The notes under the pieces: model-generated
Told to the model about the DNA's origin: nothing
The model's input: only the letters and a program-made list of their open reading frames with translations
Databases searched by the model: none
NCBI GenBank assembly: GCA_028818855.1
Contig: JAPPMY010000192.1
Coordinates: 95,119-135,691, forward strand
DNA length: 40,573 nucleotides
Reading direction: 5' to 3'
Source of the DNA: Rhodospirillales bacterium
GTDB taxonomy: Bacteria > Pseudomonadota > Alphaproteobacteria > UBA828
Part shown: one piece after another, positions 1 through 8,600 of the stretch
Layout: each line of letters opens with the position of its first letter
Position numbering within the stretch: the first letter of the stretch is position 1
Position numbers and translations under genes: made by a program

Positions 1-152
1 TCGTGTCCAGAACGCCCCAAAACGTCCGGAAACGAATAGAATCAATGTCATCCACCCTGTCTACCCTCCTAAACCGGACAGCAGTGGGACAAGCCCGGCC
101 ATGAGGGGAAATGGGCGTCCCGTCAGCATCCACGAACTTCTCGATCAGGACC
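1..152. other. Window edge with no supported gene
   Basis: No convincing gene is seen here. The open frames are short, have no recognisable motif and run off the window edge. A stretch near 88-107 (GGGACAAGCCCGGCCATGA) looks like one arm of a dispersed palindromic repeat of a kind common in alphaproteobacteria, but no inverted partner is visible nearby. This is recall and not a search result. Confidence 0.3.
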
Positions 153-329
153 CTATGCGCCCTCCCCCTCGGGTAGAGGATCGAAGTCGGCCTTGGGCGC
201 GCGGCAGTCGGGGCAGCGCCAGTCGTCGGGCAGGTCCTCAAAGGCGGTGCCCGGCGGGGTGTCGCGCTGCGCCTCGCCCTTGGCGGGGTCGTAGACGTAG
301 CCGCACCAGCGGCACCGGTAGCGCGTCAT
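153..329 (-). CDS. Rubredoxin
   Basis: This encodes a 58-residue one-iron electron carrier of the rubredoxin family, expected in the cytoplasm. The four iron ligands are visible as C6-x2-C9 ([10 protein letters not shown]) and C39-x2-C42 ([11 protein letters not shown]), and the length is typical. I chose the ATG at 329 because it puts the first CxxC six residues in, as in the family; a longer frame back to 395 has an unrelated N-terminus. It lies 79 bp downstream of, and on the same strand as, the MetE-like gene, so the two may be co-transcribed. Its redox partner cannot be read from the sequence. Confidence 0.9.
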   Translation of the reverse strand: MTRYRCRWCGYVYDPAKGEAQRDTPPGTAFEDLPDDWRCPDCRAPKADFDPLPEGEGA

Positions 330-408
330 GGCGAGGCTCGCCGCGGGTTGGCCCTGAAGGAAGCGCGCGGTCGGCCCGCCATGAGCCGGCCGCACGCCCC
401 GAACCCGG

Positions 409-1578
409 TCAGTGGATGCCGAGCTTCTCGGCCGCCATCTGCGTCCCCTTGATGCGGGACTCGATCTTCTGGAACGCCACGTCGCGGGCGTAGTCCGGCG
501 AGCCGTGATTGGGCTTCACGTCGATGCTGAAGGGCGAGAAGCCGCAGTCGTCGGTGGAGGCGATCTGCTCCTTCGGCAGGTGATTGGCCGCCGCCACGAG
601 CTGCTCGCACACTTCCTCGGCCGATTCCACCCGCGGGTTCTGCGGGTTGATGACGCCGATGTAGGCCATCTGCGCGACCCCGTTGGCGTCCGTGCGGATG
701 GCCGCCGCGATGTCCTTGTAGACCTGCTCCTGGTTCCGCTCGCTCTTGAACTGGATCATGAAGTAGCCCGCGTTGAGCTGGAACATGCTCGGCAGCAGGT
801 CGTTGTAGGGCACGTCGGCGCTATGCACGGAATCGCAGTCGCCGCCGGGGCAGGTGTGGATGCCGATGTTCACCCGCTCTTCCGCCGTGAAGCGGTCGAG
901 CACGCCGTTGATCAGATCGATGAAGTGGGGGAGCATCTGCCGCCCGGTCCACGGGTTGCGCGAATCGTTGCGGCAGGAGAGCCGGCCCTCGGTGAAGTCG
1001 ATGGAGACGCGCACCGCGCCGGCGGCGAACGCTTCGCGCACGTCCTTCTCGCACTCGTCGATCAGGTCGGCCTCGAAGGCCTCGCGCGAGTAGCCCTCGA
1101 TCTCCTCGTCCAAGGGATAGAGCAGCGCCAGCATCGAGGGCGCGATCACCGCCTGCTTCATCGGCTTGCTCGCGGACTTGATCGAGAGCCTGAGCGAATC
1201 GGCCGCAAAGCTCTTGTAGCGGAAGGGGCCGCCGGTGAGTCTCGGCAGCTGGCGATGGTGGCCGTCGGCGAAGATGGCGAAGTACTGGCCGCCGCCCGCC
1301 AGGTGGTCGGCCAGGCCCGTGCCCGCCAGCGTGTCGGTGATGGGATAGGTCGCGAAGCTCGACCAGCGCTGCTCGCCGTCCGAGACGATGGGCGAGCCGG
1401 TCGCCTCCATGCGCGTGATCGAATCGCGTACGGCCTCCTCCTGCTCGTCCTCCAGGTCGGACTTGGAAATATCGCCCGCATCGTAGGCGGCATAGGCGGC
1501 CTGCAACTTCGAGGGGCGCGGCAGCGAGCCCACTGGCTCCGTGGGAATACCCGTCGCAGCGCGGGGATCGTAAGTCAT
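409..1578 (-). CDS. Core-MetE-like cobalamin-independent methyltransferase
   Basis: This 389-residue protein matches the C-terminal catalytic barrel of cobalamin-independent methionine synthase and lacks the N-terminal half of full MetE (about 750 residues). It opens with the family signature [10 protein letters not shown] (residues 13-22). Zinc-ligand candidates are H241-x-C243 ([11 protein letters not shown]) and C345 ([10 protein letters not shown]), with a Glu near 280. The ATG at 1578 is preceded by GGGAGA; a longer frame upstream carries no family sequence. Stand-alone members include core-MetE methionine synthases and epoxyalkane:coenzyme M transferase-like proteins, so the methyl or alkyl donor cannot be assigned here. 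The rubredoxin gene follows on the same strand. No cobalamin or SAM riboswitch was recognised upstream. Confidence 0.8.
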   Translation of the reverse strand: MTYDPRAATGIPTEPVGSLPRPSKLQAAYAAYDAGDISKSDLEDEQEEAVRDSITRMEATGSPIVSDGEQRWSSFATYPITDTLAGTGLADHLAGGGQYFAIFADGHHRQLPRLTGGPFRYKSFAADSLRLSIKSASKPMKQAVIAPSMLALLYPLDEEIEGYSREAFEADLIDECEKDVREAFAAGAVRVSIDFTEGRLSCRNDSRNPWTGRQMLPHFIDLINGVLDRFTAEERVNIGIHTCPGGDCDSVHSADVPYNDLLPSMFQLNAGYFMIQFKSERNQEQVYKDIAAAIRTDANGVAQMAYIGVINPQNPRVESAEEVCEQLVAAANHLPKEQIASTDDCGFSPFSIDVKPNHGSPDYARDVAFQKIESRIKGTQMAAEKLGIH

Positions 1579-1684
1579 CGGTCGTCTCCCTGAGTCTTGC
1601 GATTGGTATGCACAGTGTTCCATATCAGCGGTGAGGGGTTCAACGCATAGCCGGCGCATCCCGGCAGCAGACCGGAGGCCCATT

Positions 1685-1704
1685 CCCCGCACCTTGGTGC
1701 GATG
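1685..1704 (+). promoter_or_regulatory. Palindromic element upstream of the Mu-like terminase gene
   Basis: CGCACCTTGGTGCG (1688-1701) has two 6-bp arms around a 2-bp centre and ends 36 bp before the terminase ATG. The 20-bp block matches 18 of 20 positions with the block at 3157-3176 in front of the portal region. In both copies the distance from GGTGCG through the ATG is 45 bp. It could be an operator, a phage regulator site or an RNA hairpin; function is inferred only from symmetry, repetition and position. Confidence 0.5.
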
Positions 1705-1737
1705 GCCGGCGGCGCCGCACGTCGCCATGTTAGGGGC

Positions 1738-3135
1738 ATGCGCGACACCGACGACGGCGACCGAAGCACCCTGAAACGCGTGCCGGCGCGCTCCACCCTC
1801 CTCCCCTATCAGGCCCGCTGGGTAGCGGACGCTGCGGGCTTCAAGGTGATCGAGAAGGCGCGGCGCGTCGGCATCTCCTGGGCGGAGGCCTTCGACGCCG
1901 TGATGCACGCGGGCGCCCCGGCCGGCGGCAACGTCTACTACCAGGCCTACAACTTGGAGATGACGCGGGGCTTCATCGAGGACTGCGCCGGCTGGGCGCA
2001 CGCGCTGCAATTAGGTGCGGGCTCGCTCGACGAGACCCTCACCCAGGACGGCGGGCGCGGCGTCTGCGTCTTCCGCATCGCCTTCGCGTCTGGCCACGAG
2101 ATCCTCGCCATGACGTCGGCGCCCCGCGCCTTCCGCTCCAGGGGCCGGCCCGGCGACCTCGCCATCATCGACGAGGCGGCCTTCGTCGACGATCTCGGCC
2201 AGGTGCTGAAGGCGGCGATGGCCTTCCGCGTGTGGGGCGGGCGGGCGCACGTCATCAGCAGCCACAACGGCGAGGCCAATCCCTTCGCCACCCTCTGCCG
2301 CGACCTGCGCGAGGGCGCGCGGCCGGGCTCCCTGCATCGCATCACGCTCAAGGAGGCGCTGGCCCAGGGCCTCTTCGGCCGCATCGCCGCGGCCCGGGGC
2401 GGGCCGCCGACGGCCGAAGCCGAGGCCGCGTGGGAGGCGGCGCTCCGTGCGGAATACGGGACGCACGCGGGCGAAGAGCTCGACTGCATCCCCGCCGCCG
2501 GCACCGGCGCCTGGCTCGGCTGGGAGGCGATCCGTGCCTGCGAGGACCCCGAGGCGGGCGATCCTGCCGCCTTCTCCGGCGGCGCCAGCGCGATCGGGGT
2601 GGACGTGGCGAGGCGCCGCGACCTCTGGGTCGCCGCCGCCTTGGAGCGCGTGGGCGACGTGCTCTGGCTGCGCGAGCTCGTCGTGCGCCACGGCATCCCC
2701 TTCAGCCAGCAGCGGGCGATCGTCGGCGCGCTCGCCGCGCACTACCGGCCGGCCCGCATCGCTGTGGATCAGACCGGCATGGGCGAGGCCGTGGTGGAGC
2801 AGCTGCAGGAAGACCTCGGCCGCAGCGTCGTGGAGGGCGTGCTGATGACCGGGCCGCGCCGGCTCGATGTCGCGACGGCGCTGCGCGAGGCGGTGGAGGA
2901 CCGGCGCCTCCGCCTCCCGGCCTGCGCCGAGCTTCGCCGCGACCTCCATTCCGTCCGCGCGGACGCCGGGCCCACCGGCGCGCCCCGTCTCATGGCGGAG
3001 CGCTCGGGCACGGACGGCCACGCCGACCGCTTCTGGGCTATCGCGCTCGCCTGCACCGCCGCCCGCGAGAGCACGTCTGCCGTTGGGGGCGCCAGCGCCG
3101 GCCCCCGTGCCGCCTCGCTCGCCGGCTTCTACTAA
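1738..3135 (+). CDS. Mu-like phage terminase large subunit (FluMu gp28 family)
   Basis: This 465-residue protein resembles Mu gp28, the ATPase-nuclease that packages phage DNA. The ATPase half shows a Walker-A-like KARRVGISW (40-48) and Walker B LAIIDEAAF (141-149, D145/E146). The nuclease half has acidic residues at D289 (IGVDVARRRD), D344 (IAVDQTGMGE) and D430 (DGHADRFW), so both catalytic sites look intact. The ATG at 1738 was chosen over 1702 because AGGGG precedes it and 1702 lies at the edge of the palindrome. The portal gene follows, but no protease, capsid, tail, transposase or small terminase gene is present. Base composition resembles the chromosome, which suggests long residence. 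Confidence 0.85.
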   Translation: MRDTDDGDRSTLKRVPARSTLLPYQARWVADAAGFKVIEKARRVGISWAEAFDAVMHAGAPAGGNVYYQAYNLEMTRGFIEDCAGWAHALQLGAGSLDETLTQDGGRGVCVFRIAFASGHEILAMTSAPRAFRSRGRPGDLAIIDEAAFVDDLGQVLKAAMAFRVWGGRAHVISSHNGEANPFATLCRDLREGARPGSLHRITLKEALAQGLFGRIAAARGGPPTAEAEAAWEAALRAEYGTHAGEELDCIPAAGTGAWLGWEAIRACEDPEAGDPAAFSGGASAIGVDVARRRDLWVAAALERVGDVLWLRELVVRHGIPFSQQRAIVGALAAHYRPARIAVDQTGMGEAVVEQLQEDLGRSVVEGVLMTGPRRLDVATALREAVEDRRLRLPACAELRRDLHSVRADAGPTGAPRLMAERSGTDGHADRFWAIALACTAARESTSAVGGASAGPRAASLAGFY

Positions 3136-3156
3136 TCGGTGCGGGATCGGAAGACA

Positions 3157-3176
3157 CCCCGCACCATGGTGCGGTG
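3157..3176 (+). promoter_or_regulatory. Second copy of the palindromic element, upstream of the portal gene
   Basis: CCGCACCATGGTGCGG (3159-3174) is a perfect 16-bp palindrome within a 20-bp block matching the one at 1685-1704 at 18 of 20 positions. It lies between the terminase stop and the portal region. The ATG at 3210 stands at the same 45-bp spacing from GGTGCG as the terminase ATG does from its own copy. It may be a regulator-binding site or a phage-type expression element. Confidence 0.5.
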
Positions 3177-3209
3177 CACAGGGCGCGCAGGCGCAGCGAT
3201 GATCGGGCC

Positions 3210-3263
3210 ATGATGAACGCCCGATCCTCCGCTTCCCTGCCTACGACCCGAGGCCGCGCCTGA
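3210..3263 (+). CDS. Possible 17-residue leader ORF overlapping the portal gene
   Basis: The reading frame ATG ATG AAC ... GCC TGA gives MMNARSSASLPTTRGRA. Its TGA shares bases with the portal ATG (TGATG, 3261-3265), a typical arrangement for translational re-initiation. Its start sits exactly where the terminase start sits relative to the matching palindrome, and GGG of a weak ribosome site precedes it. No family is recognised. It could be a real coupling leader, or the remains of the original start of the portal gene or of a lost gene. Confidence 0.35.
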   Translation: MMNARSSASLPTTRGRA

Positions 3264-4489
3264 TGGCGTCCGGTCTCGCCGGGCGGCTCCGCCGGCTGCT
3301 GCCTCCCTCCCACGCGCGCGTGCCGGCGGGGCCGCCCCTTGGCGAAGTCGCCGCCGCCAGCATCGCGGGCCGCCTCCAGCCCTACATCGGTGAGCTGCCC
3401 CTCAACCCGCGCCAGCCGTCGCGCTACGCCGAGCGTTACCGCGACGAGGGCGCGGCACTCCGCATCTACCGCGACATCCTGCGGGACGAGCGCTGCCAGG
3501 CGGCCCTCGACCAGCGCCTCGATGCCGCCATCGCGCGGCCCTGGACGGTCGAGCCCGGCGGCGACGGTGCGCAGGACCGCGCCGCTGCCGACGATCTCGC
3601 CCGCCAGCTCGCGGGCGTGGGCTTCGACGCCGTCAGCCGCCAGCTCCTGCACGGGGTCTGGTACGGCTACGCCATCGCCGAGGCGCTCTGGGCCCGCGAG
3701 GGCGAGCGGGTGGCGCTCGACCGCCTCGTGGTGCGCGCGCCCGACCGCTTCCGTTGGTCGGCGGAGGGCGAGCCCCTGCTCCGCACCGACGCTCGCCCCC
3801 TGGGAGAGCCGCTGCCGGTGGGAAAGTTCGTGATCCTCCGCCGCCCCGGCGAGCACGGCGACCTGCCCCACGGGCCGGGACTCGCGCGCTGGTGCTTCTG
3901 GCCGGTCTGGCTCAAGCGCCACGGGCTCAAGTTCTGGTCCGTGGCCCTCGAGAAGTTCGGCGCGCCCGGCGTCAAGGGCACGTATCCGCGCAATGCCAGC
4001 GCCGAGCAGAAGGCGGACCTCCTCGACCTGGTGCAGTCCTTCGCCACCAGCCTCGGCGTCATCCTGCCCGAGGGGCAGGAGATCGAGATCGTCGAGAGCG
4101 CGCGCCGCGCCGGCGGCGACTTCCAGGCCTTCGTCGCCTACCTCGACCGCGCCATCGCCACCACGATCCTGGGACAATCCGCCACCACCGACATGGGGCC
4201 CTGGCGTGGCACGGCGGAAGTGCAGCGCGACGTGCGCGACGAGACCGTCGCCGCCGACTGCCGCCTGCTGGACGACGCGCTGAACGCCACCGTCGCCCGC
4301 TGGCTCACCCGGTGGAACTTCCCGGGCGCCGCTCTGCCCCGCATCCGCCGCGATTCCGCGCCGCCCGAGGACCTCGATGCCCGCGCCCGCCGCGAGGCCG
4401 TCATCGCAAGCACCAGCAACCTCCGCCCCACCCGCGCCCACGTCGAGCGCACCTATGGCGGGGCGTGGGAGGGGGCCAATATCGAATAG
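3263..4489 (+). CDS. Mu-like phage portal protein (DUF935, gp29 family)
   Basis: This is a 408-residue DUF935 protein, the Mu gp29 type that forms the dodecameric portal through which terminase threads DNA. Family-like stretches include RYRDEGAALRIYRDILRDE, the QLLHGVWYGYAIAEALW region, WPVWLKRHGLKFW followed by EKFGAPGVKGTYP, and ILGQSATTDMGPW. The frame is intact and of normal length. The ATG overlaps the stop of the 17-codon ORF. In Mu-like phages gp29 is followed by an F-like head protein; here it is followed by a low-GC toxin pair, so the packaging pair is isolated. Retention of both intact genes suggests either a remnant not yet decayed or selection for use by another element. Confidence 0.85.
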   Translation: MASGLAGRLRRLLPPSHARVPAGPPLGEVAAASIAGRLQPYIGELPLNPRQPSRYAERYRDEGAALRIYRDILRDERCQAALDQRLDAAIARPWTVEPGGDGAQDRAAADDLARQLAGVGFDAVSRQLLHGVWYGYAIAEALWAREGERVALDRLVVRAPDRFRWSAEGEPLLRTDARPLGEPLPVGKFVILRRPGEHGDLPHGPGLARWCFWPVWLKRHGLKFWSVALEKFGAPGVKGTYPRNASAEQKADLLDLVQSFATSLGVILPEGQEIEIVESARRAGGDFQAFVAYLDRAIATTILGQSATTDMGPWRGTAEVQRDVRDETVAADCRLLDDALNATVARWLTRWNFPGAALPRIRRDSAPPEDLDARARREAVIASTSNLRPTRAHVERTYGGAWEGANIE

Positions 4490-4623
4490 TCCCGCGAGAG
4501 ACATCTCATGCTGCCAGGGCCGCTACCAGCCCCTCTGACACACCGTGTTCGCATTTTGCGAGTGACCCATTCGCTCAGGGTGTGCCAAGATGCCGCGCAA
4601 TCACGATATCTAAGGAGCAGGAT

Positions 4624-4710
4624 GTGAGCATCGACGCCACACCGGAAGGGCTCGGGCGGGCGGTTACGGGGGGCGTCACCAAACGGCAAAAAATCGCGGT
4701 CGACCGATAG
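4624..4710 (+). CDS. Possible 28-residue small ORF
   Basis: A GTG-started frame encodes about 28 residues (MSIDATPEGLGRAVTGGV then TKRQKIAVDR). It has a strong ribosome-binding site, AAGGAG at 4612-4617, six bases before the start. It ends 30 bp before the acidic protein of the toxin pair and shares that patch's lower GC. No family is recognised. Support is the ribosome site and position only; it may be a leader peptide or chance. Confidence 0.3.
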   Translation: MSIDATPEGLGRAVTGGVTKRQKIAVDR

Positions 4711-4740
4711 GGCAACCTGGCCGGGCGATTGGAGACGCAT

Positions 4741-5232
4741 ATGCAAGCAGCACAAGCCTCCATTCCGAGTTTGGAGGTCATTTACAACAGAGTGAAAGCA
4801 GACTCACAGTTTTCACTCGACTACTTGCGCGCACTGGATGCAGTTATTGATGTGGTCATCGACGCGCGCAATAACGCAGAAACCGTCGAAAAGGTATGCA
4901 GTCAAATTCTTGCCCATCTTGCCGAGACCGGTGGGTATGACAATCCACTTGATCCGAAGGGAAAACTGACCCCTAAGTCCGTCTCGGCAGAAGCTGCGGT
5001 AAGAAAAACCATCCGTGCCCTCCAGGAACTGGACTGGTCGATGCTTCCGGCAGAGCATGCTGAGGAAGTTTCCGAGCGCAACGGAGAAGCGATTGCTGCA
5101 CTTCAGAAATTGCACGATGCACTGGTAGACCTGAGGTGGGCCATCGTTGAACATGATGCGGACCTCGAAGAGCCCGAAGACAAGGCGTTCGATAACGTCG
5201 ACGACCTTATTGCCGACTTAAGAAGCGACTAA
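4741..5232 (+). CDS. Acidic protein of unknown family, putative antitoxin
   Basis: This 163-residue, strongly acidic and probably helical protein has no motif I recognise. The tail is rich in Asp and Glu (EHDADLEEPEDKAFDNVDD). The ATG at 4741 is preceded by GGAG (4731-4734); an upstream in-frame TTG at 4729 overlaps that site and is less likely. The stop lies 3 bp before the GTG of a basic RelE/ParE-like protein. The tight pairing, acidic/basic charge contrast and shared low GC suggest it is the neutralising partner. I see no ribbon-helix-helix, helix-turn-helix or AbrB motif, and at about 160 residues it is longer than most RelE/ParE antitoxins. Antitoxin status is inference. Confidence 0.55.
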   Translation: MQAAQASIPSLEVIYNRVKADSQFSLDYLRALDAVIDVVIDARNNAETVEKVCSQILAHLAETGGYDNPLDPKGKLTPKSVSAEAAVRKTIRALQELDWSMLPAEHAEEVSERNGEAIAALQKLHDALVDLRWAIVEHDADLEEPEDKAFDNVDDLIADLRSD

Positions 5233-5235
5233 GAC

Positions 5236-5514
5236 GTGGTTCTAGGCGTTACCGCATTCAGGCAACTGGGACGATTCAAGAAGGCGTACAAGCAACTCAA
5301 CAAGCAAAACAAGGCAGCGGTAGACGCTGCACTTCGTGAGATCCAGACATGCGATCCACTTCCTCAGGGAAGGAGACTCGAGAAAGTCAGGTCGCGCAAG
5401 AATACATGGGCAATTCGCATCAACAGGGGCGTGCGTCTGACGTTCGAGGTGGCGGGCAGCACCTGCATCCTGCGCAATGTCGGGGAGCACGACAAGACTC
5501 TCGACGATCCTTAG
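5236..5514 (+). CDS. RelE/ParE-like toxin
   Basis: This 92-residue basic protein has RelE/ParE superfamily features: an N-terminal helix rich in Lys (FKKAYKQLNKQNKAAVDAAL), a basic stretch GRRLEKVRSRKNTW (45-58), then the strand motif IRINRGVRLTFEV (60-72) and RNVGEHD near the C-terminus (80-86). Relatives cleave mRNA on the ribosome or poison gyrase; which applies cannot be told. It starts with GTG three bases after the preceding stop and has no clear ribosome site of its own, so translation is probably coupled. Base composition is clearly less GC-rich than the flanking genes, which suggests recent acquisition. Confidence 0.7.
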   Translation: MVLGVTAFRQLGRFKKAYKQLNKQNKAAVDAALREIQTCDPLPQGRRLEKVRSRKNTWAIRINRGVRLTFEVAGSTCILRNVGEHDKTLDDP

Positions 5515-5550
5515 GTAGGAAGCCTGCGACAGCAGTTCCTCGTACATCAG

Positions 5551-5595
5551 GCCCTTTCCGATCATTCCTCGTGCACGTCCTACATCGGAAAGGGC
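5551..5595. terminator. Perfect 12-bp inverted repeat between convergent genes
   Basis: GCCCTTTCCGAT (5551-5562) and its exact reverse complement ATCGGAAAGGGC (5584-5595) flank a 21-base loop. They lie between the toxin stop (5514, plus) and the pyruvate carboxylase stop (5621, minus). The position suits a bidirectional terminator or transcript-end protector. No T-run follows, so intrinsic termination is uncertain; it could instead be a remnant end of the inserted patch. Confidence 0.5.
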
Positions 5596-5620
5596 GTAAG
5601 AGTGCAGCGCCGGTCCAGCC

Positions 5621-8600
5621 TCAACCCGCCGCGTATTCCAGCAGCAGGTCCTTCGCGTCCACGGATTGGCCGGCGGCCACGTGCAGCGCGGCGACGGTGC
5701 CGTCGCGCTCGGCGTGGAGCGCGGTCTCCATCTTCATCGCCTCGATGGTCATCAGCAGATCGCCGGCGACCACCGAGCGCCCGCCCGCCACGGCGATCGA
5801 GGCGACGACGCCCGGCATCGGGGCCGAGACGTGGCAGGGGTTGGCGGGGTCCGCCTTCGGCCGGCGGACCACCGTCGCCGCCGCCTCGCGGTTCTCGACC
5901 TTGACCGTGCGCGGCTGGCCGTTCAGCTCGAAGAAGACGCGCACCGCGCCCTCCTCGTCCGTCTCGCCCACGGCGAGGCAGCGGATGACCAGCGTGTGCC
6001 CGCGCTCGATCTCGACCGAGATGTCGCGCCTGGGCGCCAGGCCGTAGAAGAACACGTCGGTCGGCAGCGCGGAGACCGGGCCGTATAGGTCGTGCCGCGC
6101 CGCGTAATCCGCGAACACCTTGGGATAGAAAAGCCAGGAGTAGACGTCGCCCGCCGAGAGCGTCCAGCCGGTCTCCGCCTCCGCCTGCGCGTGCGCCGCC
6201 TCCAGGTCCGCCGGCGGCAGCACGGCGCCGGGCCGGCCCTCGATCGGTGTCTCGCCCTTCAGGATCTTGCTCGCCAGCGGCTCGGGGAAGCCGCCCGGCA
6301 TCTGGCCGAGCTCGCCGCGAAAGAGCCCCACCACGGATTCCGGGAAGGCGATCTCGCGGTCCAGGTCCTCCACGTCGGCCCGCGTGAGCCCGCCCGAGAC
6401 CATCACCAGCGCGAGGTCGCCCACCACCTTGGAGGTCGGCGTCACCTTCACGATGTCGCCGAACATGCGGTTGACCTCGGCATAGGCCTGCGCCACCTCG
6501 TGCCAGCGCTCGGCGAGGCCGAGCGCCCGCGCCTGCTCGCGCAGGTTCGTGAACTGCCCGCCCGGCATCTCGTGCAGGTAGACCTCCGACGCCGGTGCGC
6601 GCATGTCGGTCTCGAACGCGGCGTACTCCGCGCGCACCACCTCCCAGTAGTCGGAGATCTCGCGCACGAAGGCCGGGTCGAGCCCGGTGTCGCGCGGCTG
6701 GCCCCGCAGCGCCTCCACCACCGAGCCGAGGCAGGGCTGGGAGGTGAAGCCCGAGAGGCTGTCCATCGCGAGGTCCACAGCATCCACGCCCGCATCCACC
6801 GCAGCCAGCACGCTGGCGGCCGCGATGCCTGAGGTGTCGTGGGTGTGGAAGTGGATGGGGAGCCCGGTCTCCTCCTTCAGCGCGTGGACCAGCTCGCGGG
6901 CGGCAGCGGGCTTCACCAGCCCCGCCATGTCCTTGATGCCGAGGACGTGCGTGCCCGCACTGCGCAGCGCGCGCGCCATCTGCACGTAGTAGTCGAGGTC
7001 GTAGCGGCTGCGGCGCGCATCGTGCAGGTCGCCGGTGTAGCAGATCGCGGCCTCGCAGAGCTTGCCGGTCTCCAGCACGGCATCGACCGCGACGCGCATG
7101 TTCTCCACCGAGTTCAGCGGGTCGAAGATGCGGAAGACGTCGATGCCGGAGTCCGCCGCCTGGGCGACGAAGCCCCGCACCACGTTGTCCGGGTAGTTGG
7201 TGTAGCCGACCCCGTTGGAGGCCCTGAGCAGCATCTGCAGCAGGATGTTGGGGATACGCGCGCGCAGCGTCTCCAGGCGCTCCCACGGGCACTCGCCGAG
7301 GAAGCGCAGCGCCACGTCGAAGGTGGCGCCGCCCCAGCACTCCAGCGAGAAGAGCTGCGGCAGGTTGTGGGCGTAGGCGTCCGCGACCTGGCAGAGATCG
7401 TGCGTGCGCATGCGGGTCGCCAGCAGGGACTGGTGCGCGTCCCGCATGGTGGTGTCGGTGACGAGCGCCTGCGTCTGCGCCAGCATCCATGCCGCGACCG
7501 CCTCGGGCCCGTGCGCGTCGAGAACCGCCTTGGCCCCGAATGCGGGCTCGTCCGCGTGAAGCGGCGGGATGGTGGGATTGCGCGCGTAGGCCGGCGGCGC
7601 GGGCCGGCCCTTCACTTCCGGGTGGCCGTTGACGGTGGTCTCCGCGATGTAGCGCAGGAGCCGGCTCGCCCGGTCGCGCGGGCGGGCGAAGGCCAGCAGC
7701 TCCGGGTTGTCGTCGATGAAGCGGGTCGTCACCTGCCCCTGGCGGAACGCCTCGTCGCTCACGAGGCGCTCGAGAAAATCGATATTGGTCGCGACGCCCC
7801 GGATGCGGAACTCCTGCAGCGCACGCCGCATGCGATCGATCGCGCCCTCGCGCGAGCTGGCCCAGGCGGTCACCTTCTCCAGCAGCGAATCGTAGTGCCG
7901 GGTGATGACCGCGCCGGTGTACGCGGTGCCGCCATCCAGGCGGATGCCGAAGCCGGTGGCGGCGCGGTAGGCGGTGATCCGGCCGTAGTCCGGGATGAAA
8001 CGGTCGAGCGGGTCCTCGGTCGTGATACGGCACTGCACGGCGTGGCCCCTGAGCGAGATCGCCTCCTGCGGCGGGCAGGCATCGTCCTGCCCGTCGCCGA
8101 TGGCCCCGCCTTCGGCCACGCGGATCTGGGCGCGCACGAGGTCGACGCCGGTCACCTGCTCGGTGACGGTGTGCTCCACCTGGATGCGCGGATTGACCTC
8201 GATGAAGTGGAACGCGCCCGCGTCGAGATCGTGCAGGAACTCCACCGTGCCCGCGTTCAGGTAGTCGGCGGCCTCGGCGATGGCGAGCGCGTAGCTGGTG
8301 AGCGCGTCGCGCTCCGCGGGTCGCAAGCCGGGAGCCGGCGCGCACTCCACGATCTTCTGGTTGCGCCGCTGCACCGAGCAGTCGCGCTCGAAGAGGTGGA
8401 CGATCCGCCCGTGGGAATCCGCCAGCACCTGCACCTCGAGGTGCCGGGCGCGGCGGATGAAGCGCTCGAAGTAGATGTCGTCCTTGCCGAAGGCGGCGTC
8501 CGCCTCGCGCCGCGCGGCCAGCAGCGCGGCCTCAAATTCGTCCTCGCGTTCCACCATCCGCATGCCGCGCCCGCCGCCGCCCCAGCTCGCCTTGAGCATG

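Noticed and set aside
1579-1684. Cobalamin or SAM riboswitch before the MetE-like gene
   Set aside because: The leader is short and none of the conserved riboswitch core sequences is visible.
1685-5595. Complete prophage or integrative element
   Set aside because: No integrase, transposase, repressor, capsid or tail genes, and no attachment-site direct repeats seen at the edges.
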